A model generated the notes under the pieces. The model searched no databases, was not told the DNA's origin, and was given only the letters and a program-made list of their open reading frames with translations. The position numbers and the translations under genes were made by a program. From Maricaulis sp017643475 (GTDB lineage: Bacteria; Pseudomonadota; Alphaproteobacteria; Caulobacterales; Maricaulaceae): a stretch of DNA of 64,000 nt. The stretch is taken from assembly GCF_047123815.1 (NCBI RefSeq), contig NZ_CP138920.1, positions 2,418,001 through 2,482,000 on the forward strand. The letters are read 5' to 3'. Each line of letters opens with the position of its first letter. Positions within the stretch are counted from its first letter, which is position 1. Of the stretch, positions 36,903-45,114 are shown in pieces.

Positions 36903-37880
36903 GTGACCGGATCAATCCAGTCTTCAGTGAAAAGCTATGCCGCTCGCTTCAAGCCGAGTGGCCAGTATGCGCGTTCGCGCGCACAGAGTGCGCATCTGCG
37001 CGCCCTGGAAGCCGAAAGTATCCACATCATGCGTGAGGTGGTCGCCGAGTTCGATCATCCCGTCATGCTCTATTCCATTGGCAAGGACAGTGCAGTGATG
37101 CTGCACCTGGCGCTGAAGGCTTTTTATCCTTCGGCCCTGCCATTCCCGCTCCAGCACGTCGACACGACGTTCAAGTTTCGCGAGATGATCGAGTTCCGCG
37201 ATGCGCTGACCGAGGCGCTGGGGCTGGAAATGCGTGTCGAGATCAATGAGGACGGCCTGGCGCGCGGTATCAATCCGTTCGAGCACGGCTCCCAGTTGCA
37301 CACCCAGGTCATGAAGACCGAGGCGCTGCGCCATGCGATGGAGCGCCACGGTTATGACGCCGCCTTCGGTGGCGCGCGCAGGGACGAGGAAAAATCGCGA
37401 GCCAAGGAACGTGTCTTCTCCTTCCGAGATGCCAGGCAGGTCTGGGACCCGAAAAACCAGCGGCCCGAGCTCTGGCGCAATTACAACACGCGTATCACCA
37501 AGGGGGAGTCGATCCGCGTCTTCCCGCTCTCCAACTGGACCGAGCTGGATATCTGGCAATACATCCAGGAAGAGGACATCCCGATCGTGCCGCTCTATTT
37601 CGCCGACGAGCGCCCGGTCGTGGAACGTGATGGCCAGCTGATCATGGTTGATGATGACCGCCTGCCGCTGCAGCCGGGCGAGACGCCGCATCGGCGTATG
37701 GTGCGTTTCAGAACTCTGGGCTGTTACCCGTTGACGGCAGGTATCGAGTCCTCCGCGCAATCCCTCGATGAAATCGTGCTGGAAATGCTGACTGCCCGCA
37801 CCTCCGAACGCTCCGGTCGTCTGATCGATCATGACGAGGCCGGATCGATGGAGAAGAAAAAGCGTGAGGGGTATTTCTGA
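36903..37880 (+). CDS. cysD: Sulfate adenylyltransferase subunit 2
   Basis: Catalytic subunit that makes APS from ATP and sulfate. 325 residues from GTG 36903. HLRALEAESIHIMREVVAEF, the PP-loop YSIGKDSAVMLHL (57-69), HVDTTFKFREMI, GGARRDEEKSRAKERVFSFRD in two motif parts, and NWTELDIWQYIQ are diagnostic. Overlaps cysNC by one base (TGATG), so the subunits are coupled. First gene of cysD-cysNC-cysQ. Confidence 0.96.
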   Translation: MTGSIQSSVKSYAARFKPSGQYARSRAQSAHLRALEAESIHIMREVVAEFDHPVMLYSIGKDSAVMLHLALKAFYPSALPFPLQHVDTTFKFREMIEFRDALTEALGLEMRVEINEDGLARGINPFEHGSQLHTQVMKTEALRHAMERHGYDAAFGGARRDEEKSRAKERVFSFRDARQVWDPKNQRPELWRNYNTRITKGESIRVFPLSNWTELDIWQYIQEEDIPIVPLYFADERPVVERDGQLIMVDDDRLPLQPGETPHRRMVRFRTLGCYPLTAGIESSAQSLDEIVLEMLTARTSERSGRLIDHDEAGSMEKKKREGYF

Positions 37881-39775
37881 TGACGCACCAGGAAAGAACC
37901 TCGCGGGCGGTCGAAAATGGCTCGGCTGCAGGCACACGAGGTGTGCTGCGCTTTTTGACCTGCGGCTCGGTTGATGATGGCAAGTCCACCCTGATCGGTC
38001 GTCTGCTCTATGATTCCAAGCTGTTGTTCGAGGACCAGGTCAACACGCTGGAACGTGACAGCCGCAAACATGGCACCACGGGCGAGGAGATCGATTTCGC
38101 GCTGCTGCTCGACGGGCTTGAGGCTGAGCGCGAGCAGGGCATCACAATCGATGTGGCCTACCGCTTCTTTGCGACCAGTAAGCGCAAGTTCGTCGTCGCC
38201 GACACGCCCGGCCACGAGCAGTACACGCGTAATATGGCCACCGGTGCTTCGACTGCCGATGTCGCCGTAATCCTGGTGGATTCCCGCAAAGGTGTGCTGA
38301 CGCAGACGCTGCGTCATACCTATATCGCGCGCATGATGGGCATTCGCCATGTCGTGCTGGCGGTTAACAAGATGGATCTGGCCGGACATTCCAGCGGTCG
38401 TTTCCACGAGATCGTCGCCGCCTATCTGAAGATTGCTGAAGGTCTCGGCTTCGACAGCATCATCCCGATCCCCATGTCGGCGCGTTATGGCGACAACCTG
38501 ACCCGCAAGACCGAATCGATGACCTGGTATACCGGCCCGACACTGCTGGAATACTTGGAAGAACTGGACGTCTCCAGCAGCGTGTCGGCGGAGGCCTTCC
38601 GCATGCCGGTGCAATGGGTGAACCGTCCAGATCTTAATTTCCGGGGGTATTCCGGATTGATTGTTGCCGGCACGGTTCGGGTCGGAGACGAGATTATCGT
38701 CGCTGCCTCCGGCACGCCGGCGCGAGTGGAGCGGATTGTCACCGCCGACGGGGACCTCGACCAGGCCGAAGCTGGCGAAAGTATCACCCTGGTCCTGGAC
38801 CGCGAAATTGATGTGTCACGCGGTGATGTGCTGGCGTCCGCGGAAGACCGGCCGGAAGTGTCCGACCAGTTCGCCGCCGAAATGTTGTGGATGAATGAGG
38901 ATCACCTCCTGCCGGGGCGGAGTTACCTGCTCAAGATCGGCGCCACGACGACACCGGCCTCGGTCTCTGCTCTCAAGCACAAGATAGACATCAATACGTT
39001 CGAGAAACAGCCCTGCACCAAGCTCGAGATCAACGAGATCGGGCTCTGCAATATCGCCTGTGCCCGGTCTGTGGTGTTTGATCCCTATCACCAGATCCGT
39101 GACATGGGGGCCTTCATCCTGATCGACCGCTTCAGCAACCAGACGGTGGGTGCGGGCATGATCCGCTTCGGCCTTCGCCGGGCCTCGAACATTCACCGCC
39201 ACGCCATGGATGTGGACAAGGAGGCACGCGCCCGCATCAAGGGGCAGACGCCGTCTGTCTTGTGGTTCACCGGGTTGTCCGGTGCCGGCAAGTCGACGGT
39301 GGCCAATATTGTCGAACGCAAGCTGACCGAGGCGGGCCTCCACACCTATTCGCTGGACGGGGACAATGTCCGCCACGGCCTCAACCGGGATCTGGGTTTC
39401 ACTGATGTGGACCGGGTGGAGAACATCCGACGGATCGGCGAGGTCGCCAAGCTCTTTGTCGATGCCGGTCTGATCGTCACCTGTTCCTTCATTTCGCCCT
39501 TCCGTTCCGAACGCCAGATGGTGCGCGAGCTGCTGGACGAGGGCGAGTTCGTCGAGGTCTTCGTCGATACGCCTATCGAAGTGTGTATGGAGCGCGATCC
39601 GAAGGGGCTCTACAAGAAGGCCAGGTCGGGTGAGATCAAGAATTTCACCGGCATGGACAGCCCCTATGAAGCACCACAGGAGCCGGAAATCCGCGTCGAC
39701 ACATCGCGTGTCTCGGCCGAGGAAGCGGCGGATGAAGTAATTGCGTATCTCCTCGAGAGACACCGGGCAGGATAG
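37880..39775 (+). CDS. cysNC: Bifunctional sulfate adenylyltransferase subunit 1 / adenylylsulfate kinase
   Basis: 631 residues. CysN part: GTPase P-loop GSVDDGKST (29-37), DTPGHEQYTRNM, NKMD, then beta-barrel domains. CysC part begins near 455 with LWFTGLSGAGKSTV (P-loop 465-472), DGDNVRHGLNRDLGF and the FIEVFVDTP-type segment. Fusion of GTPase and APS kinase yields PAPS directly, as in sulfotransferase-linked NodQ-type proteins and many alphaproteobacteria. Four bases from cysQ. PAPS can serve cysteine synthesis or polymer sulfation; the surrounding polysaccharide genes make the second worth testing. Confidence 0.96.
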   Translation: MTHQERTSRAVENGSAAGTRGVLRFLTCGSVDDGKSTLIGRLLYDSKLLFEDQVNTLERDSRKHGTTGEEIDFALLLDGLEAEREQGITIDVAYRFFATSKRKFVVADTPGHEQYTRNMATGASTADVAVILVDSRKGVLTQTLRHTYIARMMGIRHVVLAVNKMDLAGHSSGRFHEIVAAYLKIAEGLGFDSIIPIPMSARYGDNLTRKTESMTWYTGPTLLEYLEELDVSSSVSAEAFRMPVQWVNRPDLNFRGYSGLIVAGTVRVGDEIIVAASGTPARVERIVTADGDLDQAEAGESITLVLDREIDVSRGDVLASAEDRPEVSDQFAAEMLWMNEDHLLPGRSYLLKIGATTTPASVSALKHKIDINTFEKQPCTKLEINEIGLCNIACARSVVFDPYHQIRDMGAFILIDRFSNQTVGAGMIRFGLRRASNIHRHAMDVDKEARARIKGQTPSVLWFTGLSGAGKSTVANIVERKLTEAGLHTYSLDGDNVRHGLNRDLGFTDVDRVENIRRIGEVAKLFVDAGLIVTCSFISPFRSERQMVRELLDEGEFVEVFVDTPIEVCMERDPKGLYKKARSGEIKNFTGMDSPYEAPQEPEIRVDTSRVSAEEAADEVIAYLLERHRAG

Positions 39776-39778
39776 GGC

Positions 39779-40591
39779 ATGACATCAATGCGCAAGTTGG
39801 ATCAGAGCCGGGACGAGCTCGCCCTGGCGTTCGGGCAGTTGTGCAGTGACGCTGCCGTGCCGGTGATGGAGATCTACGCCTCCGATTTCGAAGTGCGTTT
39901 CAAGGGTGACAATTCTCCGGTTTCAGCCGCTGACGAAGCGGCCGAGCTGGTAATCCTGAAAGGACTCAAAACCCTTTTGCCGGATGTTCCGGTGATCGCG
40001 GAGGAGAGCTATGACGAGCGGACCGCCCCCCAGATCGGTTCGCGCTTCCTGCTTGTCGACCCCGTCGACGGAACGCGGGAATTCATCAAGCGCAATGGCG
40101 AGTTCACGATCAATATCGCCTTGGTCGAGGATGGTGTTCCGGTGGTCGGGGCGGTCTATGCCCCGGCGATTGGCAAGCTGTTTATCGGCGGGGATACGGC
40201 GAGCATTTTCTCGGTCTCGGCCGGTGAGGCCGTTCAGCCGTCGGAAGCGAAAACCCTGCAAGGTCGTCCGCGCCCCGACACCGGCCTGACAGCGGTGACC
40301 AGCCGCTCGCATCAGGATGAGCAAACGTTGAAGTTCCTCGATGAGCTGGCCATTGAGGAAGCTATCAGCGCCGGTTCGTCCCTGAAATTCTGCCTGCTGG
40401 CCCAGGGGCTGGCGGATGTCTATCCGCGTTTCGGGCCTACCAAGGAGTGGGATGTGGCAGCCGGGCACGCTGTCCTGCGCGCTGCGGGTGGCGATATGAC
40501 CCTGCCGTGCGGCGAAGCCTTTCCCTATGGCAAACAGGCGGACGCCTATCTCAATGGCGCGTTCATCGCCTGGGGTGCTGCATCAAGTTGA
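39779..40591 (+). CDS. cysQ: 3'(2'),5'-bisphosphate nucleotidase
   Basis: Hydrolyses PAP, the by-product of sulfotransferases and PAPS reductase, to AMP. 270 residues of the inositol-monophosphatase fold: VIAEESYDE (first metal motif), LLVDPVDGTREFIKRNGEFTINI in two parts (D-P-x-D-G-T), and EWDVAAGHAVLRAAGG (third motif). Directly after cysNC, so synthesis and recycling of PAPS are co-transcribed. Confidence 0.94.
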   Translation: MTSMRKLDQSRDELALAFGQLCSDAAVPVMEIYASDFEVRFKGDNSPVSAADEAAELVILKGLKTLLPDVPVIAEESYDERTAPQIGSRFLLVDPVDGTREFIKRNGEFTINIALVEDGVPVVGAVYAPAIGKLFIGGDTASIFSVSAGEAVQPSEAKTLQGRPRPDTGLTAVTSRSHQDEQTLKFLDELAIEEAISAGSSLKFCLLAQGLADVYPRFGPTKEWDVAAGHAVLRAAGGDMTLPCGEAFPYGKQADAYLNGAFIAWGAASS

Positions 40592-40663
40592 GGCGACGGG
40601 CATTACATCCTTGATTGCGCGGGCATCTGCCGATAACGGGTGAACGTGACGAGGGAGACAAAG

Positions 40664-41269
40664 ATGAGTTACTGGAAACACGAGACCGCTGTTGTTGACG
40701 AAGGGGCCGAGATTGGTGAGGGCACCAAGGTCTGGCACTTCGCACACGTGCTCCCCAACACCACCATCGGTCGCAACTGCTCGCTGGGGCAGAATGTCAT
40801 GGCCGGGCCGGGCGTGACCATTGGCGACAAGGTGAAGGTCCAGAACAATGTCTCCCTCTACAAGGGTGTGCACCTGGAAGACGGTGTCTTTTGCGGCCCG
40901 TCCTGTGTTTTCACCAATGTCCTGACGCCGCGCGGTTTTGTCGAGCGCAAGTCCGAATTTGGTGAGACCATTGTGCGCCGCGGCGCGACGATTGGCGCGA
41001 ACTCGACGATCGTCTGCGGTAATCCGAACGGCAGGACCGAGTTGGGTGAATATTGTTTCATCGCTGCTGGCGCGACAGTGACCAAGGACGTCAAGGCGTT
41101 CGCCCTCATGGCGGGTGTGCCGGCGCGCCGGATCGGCTGGGTCAGCCGAGCTGGTGAAGTCCTTCGCGAGGACCTGGTTTGCCCACGCACCGGCGAAGCA
41201 TATGAAGAAGTCGATGGCGAACTGCGCATTGTCAGCGAAGTCGCACAGGACGAGCCGCACCTCGTCTGA
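40664..41269 (+). CDS. wbpD: Left-handed beta-helix N-acetyltransferase (WbpD type)
   Basis: 201 residues from ATG 40664 with GAGGGAG upstream; a GTG at 40640 adds eight residues. Hexapeptide repeats from EIGEGTKVWHFAHVLPNT, then NVSLYKGVHLEDGVFCGPSCVFTNV, IGANSTIVCG and GAGATVTKDV-like turns match WbpD/WlbB enzymes, which use acetyl-CoA to acetylate the 3-amino group of UDP-GlcNAc3NA. It supplies the step missing from the wbpB-E-A operon 20 kb away. Confidence 0.87.
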   Translation: MSYWKHETAVVDEGAEIGEGTKVWHFAHVLPNTTIGRNCSLGQNVMAGPGVTIGDKVKVQNNVSLYKGVHLEDGVFCGPSCVFTNVLTPRGFVERKSEFGETIVRRGATIGANSTIVCGNPNGRTELGEYCFIAAGATVTKDVKAFALMAGVPARRIGWVSRAGEVLREDLVCPRTGEAYEEVDGELRIVSEVAQDEPHLV

Positions 41270-41302
41270 TCTGGATCGGCAGCTGCGAGACCCGGGGTGA
41301 GG

Positions 41303-42289
41303 ATGGCAAACGCTGAGTATTCTGTTCTCATTGTCGCCTATCGCAGTCGCGAAACAATTCAGCGCTGTCTGGATGCGCTCGCACAGCAGACATTGAAGCC
41401 CATCCAGGTTCTATTGTTGGAGAACGGGTCTCCGGAAGGGGAGCGTCTGATAGCTGATGACGTGCCCGACTGGGTGAGTTTTGTTGCGTCCGACAAAAAC
41501 CTGGGGTTCGCCGCTGGAAACAATAAACTCGCACGCGAAGTAAAATCCGACTGGGTGGTTCTGCTCAATCCCGATGCCTTTGCACATCCGGACTGGCTGG
41601 AGCGTATCGACGACGCTGTTGGTTTGTACCCGGAAACCAGTTTCTTCGGGTGCGCACAATTTGCGGCCGACCAGGACGGCATTCTTGACGGCACTGGCGA
41701 TGTCTATCACGCATTCGGCCTGGCCTATAGATCCGGTTATGGAAAGCCGTTTAAACGTCCGCTGGAAACCGGGCAGGTCTTTGGCGCCTGCGGTGCTGCC
41801 ATGGCGGTTCGTACCTCGACCTGGCGGAAGCTGGGTGGGCTGGATGAAGGCCTGTTCTGTTATAATGAGGACGTTGACCTGGCATATCGCGCACGATTGC
41901 GGGGTTGGGGAACGATCCAGTTGGCCGACGCTCGGGTTGATCATCTTGGCTATGGTTCGTCGGGGCGGCGGTCGGAGTTTGCGACATATTACGGCGTGCG
42001 CAACCGGCTCTGGGTCTTTCTGCGCAATACGCCGGGATGGGCCTTTCCTATGCTGCTACCCTTCCATTTAGCAGTGACTCTGGTGCTTTGGTTTTCGGCA
42101 GCGCGGTTCGGGCATTTCACGCTTTTTGCCCGCGCGATCTGGGCGGCGCTGCGCAAATGGCCCCAAATAATGGAGCAGCGCAAGGCGTTACAGGCAGAGC
42201 GTACCGTGTCGGTGAGAGCGATACTCGCTGCTATGACCTGGAATCCGCTGGCACTGTTGACCCGGGCTTCGGATACCCGACCGCTCTAG
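41303..42289 (+). CDS. Glycosyltransferase family 2, rhamnosyltransferase-like
   Basis: 328 residues from ATG 41303 with GGGG five bases upstream; GTG 41297 is an alternative. GT-A fold: YSVLIVAYRSRETIQRCL, SDKNLGFAAGNN, VVLLNPDAFAHPDWL (metal site NPDA), and the acceptor-side EDVDLAYRARLRGWG. A hydrophobic segment near 240-275 may touch the membrane. NLGFAAGNN and LLNPDA are common in rhamnosyltransferases, which would use the dTDP-rhamnose made at 3.5-7.2 kb, but the donor is an inference. Confidence 0.85.
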   Translation: MANAEYSVLIVAYRSRETIQRCLDALAQQTLKPIQVLLLENGSPEGERLIADDVPDWVSFVASDKNLGFAAGNNKLAREVKSDWVVLLNPDAFAHPDWLERIDDAVGLYPETSFFGCAQFAADQDGILDGTGDVYHAFGLAYRSGYGKPFKRPLETGQVFGACGAAMAVRTSTWRKLGGLDEGLFCYNEDVDLAYRARLRGWGTIQLADARVDHLGYGSSGRRSEFATYYGVRNRLWVFLRNTPGWAFPMLLPFHLAVTLVLWFSAARFGHFTLFARAIWAALRKWPQIMEQRKALQAERTVSVRAILAAMTWNPLALLTRASDTRPL

Positions 42290-42876
42290 CTGCAATCGGC
42301 CGGGGCGCCCACGATCACTTCGATACGCACGACATCGATCGAATTGCCGCCATCATCCCAGTCCGGCCACATGCCGGCCCAGCCGAAATCCCACGCACAG
42401 GCAGGCGGAGTCAGCTCGAAATCGACATCCTGAAACGCACCGTCCACCTCGGTGTACTGCCAGTCATTCTGACTCATCCCGGGCACAAAAAATGCCGTTC
42501 GCAGCCCCGCGGCACCATCGGTCGGAGAGCGGCGGACGCGGTATCGGATCGTCAGATTGTAACCTTGAAGTGCTTCCAGCTCGTTCGGCGCCAAGGTGAT
42601 GAAAGCACCGGCAGATTGCGGACCGTCCAGCGGCCCGCGGTCAGCGATGATGCGCGCGATGGTCCGGTTTCCGTCATCCAGGAAAGTGGCGGCTAGTCCC
42701 GGGCCGGTAACAATGCCTTGCAACAGGTCGCCCTCGACGACAATGCCCTCGGCCAGGATCTCCTCGGTAGAGCGCTGGCTGTCGCTGCCGAATTGCAGCG
42801 CGGAGTAGACCATTGCTGCAATGACCAATGCAGACAGGGGAAAGAAGGCCCAGTCGGGCAGGCTCGGAAGCTTCAC
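42286..42876 (-). CDS. Membrane-anchored hypothetical protein
   Basis: 196 residues from GTG 42876; the frame extends to 42972 without family support. One N-terminal membrane segment (WAFFPLSALVIAAMVYSAL) and a probably periplasmic beta-rich domain with IRYRVRRSPTDGAAGLRTAF and WAGMWPDWDDGG, resembling a carbohydrate-binding or jelly-roll fold in outline only. I recognise no family. Its stop overlaps the convergent GT2 gene by four bases. Confidence 0.6.
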   Translation of the reverse strand: MKLPSLPDWAFFPLSALVIAAMVYSALQFGSDSQRSTEEILAEGIVVEGDLLQGIVTGPGLAATFLDDGNRTIARIIADRGPLDGPQSAGAFITLAPNELEALQGYNLTIRYRVRRSPTDGAAGLRTAFFVPGMSQNDWQYTEVDGAFQDVDFELTPPACAWDFGWAGMWPDWDDGGNSIDVVRIEVIVGAPADCS

Positions 42877-43012
42877 GGTGCACTCGCTTTCTGGATGCTT
42901 GGACTGTTTGGCCGAGTGCGCGCAGGGCGTCAACCATGAGCCTTGGCTGCAAGACGTGACAATCCTGCCCAATTTATGCCGAAGATCTGGCTAAGCTGGT
43001 TTTCAAACGCGG

Positions 43013-43378
43013 TTGAGATTCAGCAGGAAGGCTCCTGATCCTGCCGCTCCACTTGAACTTTTGTGCGACGCAGTTGATTTTATGCGCATGAACAATGCCC
43101 GCAGCCCCGATCACGATACGCTTGTACTGGCGCTTTCACGCTTTGACGGTGCGATGACGCGTGTCGAAGGTTTGGCCGCCAAGCTTGTAGATCGTGTCGA
43201 GCGAGCCGAGAACGCGATCGGTGACAGCGCTGATGCGGATCTGGACCGGGCGCGACTGGCCGAGGCGCTCGATCATGCCAAGTCCCGCGAGGCGGACCTT
43301 CAGATGGCGGCGCAGGAAGCGGCCGCAGCGCTTGACATGGCCATCGACGACCTGCGCACCCTGGTGACGGAGGAATAG
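43013..43378 (+). CDS. Coiled-coil protein upstream of ZapA (ZauP-like)
   Basis: 121 residues from TTG 43013; ATG 43083 is an alternative that drops 23 residues. Mostly helical and rich in Ala, Glu and Asp (RVEGLAAKLVDRVERAENAI), with coiled-coil heptads through the middle. The stop abuts the zapA ATG directly. In Caulobacter a coiled-coil partner of ZapA (ZauP) is encoded in this position and helps focus the Z-ring. Assignment is by position and character, not by detailed similarity. Confidence 0.65.
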   Translation: MRFSRKAPDPAAPLELLCDAVDFMRMNNARSPDHDTLVLALSRFDGAMTRVEGLAAKLVDRVERAENAIGDSADADLDRARLAEALDHAKSREADLQMAAQEAAAALDMAIDDLRTLVTEE

Positions 43379-43795
43379 ATGTCCAAGGTCACTGTGTTTC
43401 TGAATGGGCGAGAATTCACCATCGGCTGCGAGGAAGGCCAGGAAGCTTATCTCAAATCGCTTGCATCCTATCTTGATGAAAAGGTTCAGGGGATCACCGA
43501 ACAGGTTGGTCAGATAGGCGATCTTCGCCTATTGCTGATGGCGTCCCTGGTGGTGGTCGACGAGCTCAAGGAAGCCGAGCGCCAGTCGGAAACGCTCGAG
43601 GCGCATGTCGATCAGCTGCGCTCTCGTTCGGTCGGCGAAAACACGCACAATGAGCAGCAACGCGAGCAGTTGGCCCGGACCATCACGGCACTGGCCGATC
43701 GCATGGAAATGCTGGCGGACAAGCTCGACGGCAAGCCTGACACTCCGGCCAGTTCGGCTGAGGAGAAAACGTCTCTTGAGCAGGTACAGGCTTGA
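43379..43795 (+). CDS. zapA: Cell division protein ZapA
   Basis: 138 residues. VTVFLNGREFTIGCEEGQEAYL followed by LASYLDEKVQGI is the ZapA N-terminal domain in two motif parts; LLLMASLVVVDELKEAERQ and a long charged coiled coil follow. ZapA cross-links FtsZ filaments at the division site. Its end is followed by a probable 6S RNA and 5-formyltetrahydrofolate cyclo-ligase, an order conserved in many proteobacteria. Confidence 0.9.
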   Translation: MSKVTVFLNGREFTIGCEEGQEAYLKSLASYLDEKVQGITEQVGQIGDLRLLLMASLVVVDELKEAERQSETLEAHVDQLRSRSVGENTHNEQQREQLARTITALADRMEMLADKLDGKPDTPASSAEEKTSLEQVQA

Positions 43796-43821
43796 GCTTG
43801 AGCGCATTTGTCGCCACATAG

Positions 43822-43990
43822 GTGGCGGCGGTTATCTGCAGCGTGCGATGAGACGTTCATCCTACCGACCGTACATCACCACTCGGGAACTGCCTCTGTT
43901 CGGGACCGTGGTCCCTTATACGCGGTGCCCACCTGACTTGTCGGGTCTGTGGGGATACACACGCCTTGCCGGCGCAGGCGGAGCCGCCAC
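43822..43990 (+). ncRNA. ssrS: Probable 6S RNA
   Basis: The space between zapA and 5-FCL is the usual home of ssrS. The sequence forms a nested rod: GTGGCGGC (43822-43829) with GCCGCCAC (43983-43990), CTGC (43836-43839) with GCAG (43974-43977), GCGTG (43841-43845) with CACGC (43960-43964), and further CCGAC with GTCGG, leaving an open middle region. That fits the closed-stem and bubble shape by which 6S RNA mimics an open promoter and holds RNA polymerase. The exact ends are uncertain and the last pairing abuts the 5-FCL ATG, so the mature RNA may be shorter. Confidence 0.6.
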
Positions 43991-44563
43991 ATGACCCCTT
44001 CTTCCGACAGGCTGTGCGAAAGCAAACAGGTCCTGCGCCAGCGCGCGGGCCAGTTGCGCGACATGGCGGCGGCCGGGAATGCACAGCGCGATCTGGCGGA
44101 AATGACTGAAGCGCTGGGCGCGATCCTTCGCCGTAACGACTGCCGTGTGTTGGGCGGCTATCATCCCATCCGCAGTGAGTTTGATGTCCTGCCGCTGGTG
44201 GACATGGCCTGGCAAGCAGGCCTCCAAACGGCTTTGCCGGTTGTGACCTCGCGAGATCAGCCGCTGGAGTTCCGGCGGTGGCGTGTTGGCGAGCCAGTGC
44301 GGCAGGGGCGTTTTGGCGTCGCTGAGCCACTGGGGGATGCGCCGGTCATTGTTCCGGATGTGCTCCTGGTCCCCGGCTTGGCGTTTGACAGCCACGGTGG
44401 GCGATTGGGATATGGTGGCGGTTTCTATGATCGGACGATTGCCGCATTCGACGAGCAGGGGCGAACGGCGCTGACCATCGGGGTCTGTTTCAAGGAACAG
44501 TTGTTTGAGGCAGTGCCCCGGGAGACTCACGACAGGCGTATGGATTGCATTTTGTTCGCCTAG
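43991..44563 (+). CDS. 5-formyltetrahydrofolate cyclo-ligase
   Basis: ATP-dependent conversion of 5-formyl-THF to 5,10-methenyl-THF. 190 residues from ATG 43991; a GTG at 43949 would extend into the RNA stem. SKQVLRQRAGQLRDM, GGYHPIRSEFDVLPL, and the signature LLVPGLAFDSHGGRLGYGGGFYDRTI (read in two overlapping parts) are clear. E. coli ygfA is the counterpart that follows ssrS. Confidence 0.92.
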   Translation: MTPSSDRLCESKQVLRQRAGQLRDMAAAGNAQRDLAEMTEALGAILRRNDCRVLGGYHPIRSEFDVLPLVDMAWQAGLQTALPVVTSRDQPLEFRRWRVGEPVRQGRFGVAEPLGDAPVIVPDVLLVPGLAFDSHGGRLGYGGGFYDRTIAAFDEQGRTALTIGVCFKEQLFEAVPRETHDRRMDCILFA

Positions 44564-44652
44564 TTCACAAAATGCGCGTGCCCAGAGTTCACATCGATGC
44601 GAGTGTAGTGGTATAACAAAACCAACGGCGATCAGAGCCTTGTGAGGATGAT

Positions 44653-45066
44653 TTGACGTATCGGGTTGAGTTCGAGGCCGAACATGGATCGGCAGAACTG
44701 ACGCATTTCGAGACCGTGGACCTTGCTGAGATCCACGCTTCGAGGCTTGATCTGGCACGCAAGGCGAATGAGAAAGCTGCCCGCGGGGCCATTATAAATA
44801 TCGTCGGTTCCGAGATCCTGGCGTCGCCTGCGCAGATTATCGATGAAGTGAAGGGGCTCATCAATGACCTCCGACCCGGCTGTAAGTTGGCTTTTGTTGC
44901 GCGTCCCGAGGCGCAGGACGTTGTATCAATGATCGTGACGACTGTTGCTCATGGCGAAGGCGCCAAGGTTTCCGGCTTTGCGGACCTCGACGTCGCGCGA
45001 TGCTGGATCAGGGAGCCCAAGGCCGTGGCCCGTAGATGCGGCTGCGAACCAAGGGAAGCTGGATAA
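44653..45066 (+). CDS. Conserved hypothetical protein, possible STAS/SpoIIAA-like fold
   Basis: 137 residues from TTG 44653, with GAGG upstream. Alternating strands and helices: YRVEFEAEHGSAELTHFE, AIINIVGSEILA, KLAFVARPEAQDVVSMIV, then a terminal GFADLDVARCWI, the F-x-D-x2-x-A-x2-W/I ending often seen in SpoIIAA-like proteins. I cannot name it further. Followed at once by a strong bidirectional terminator. Confidence 0.6.
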   Translation: MTYRVEFEAEHGSAELTHFETVDLAEIHASRLDLARKANEKAARGAIINIVGSEILASPAQIIDEVKGLINDLRPGCKLAFVARPEAQDVVSMIVTTVAHGEGAKVSGFADLDVARCWIREPKAVARRCGCEPREAG

Positions 45067-45103
45067 AAAAAACGCCCAGTCAATGACAGGGCGTTTTTGT
45101 TTG
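45065..45103. terminator. Bidirectional rho-independent terminator
   Basis: AAAAACGCCC (45068-45077) and GGGCGTTTTT (45089-45098) form a ten-base-pair stem with an 11-base loop, flanked by A- and T-rich runs on both sides. It ends the plus-strand hypothetical gene and the minus-strand metK-ahcY unit. Confidence 0.92.
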
Positions 45104-45114
45104 TTGGGCCAGCC

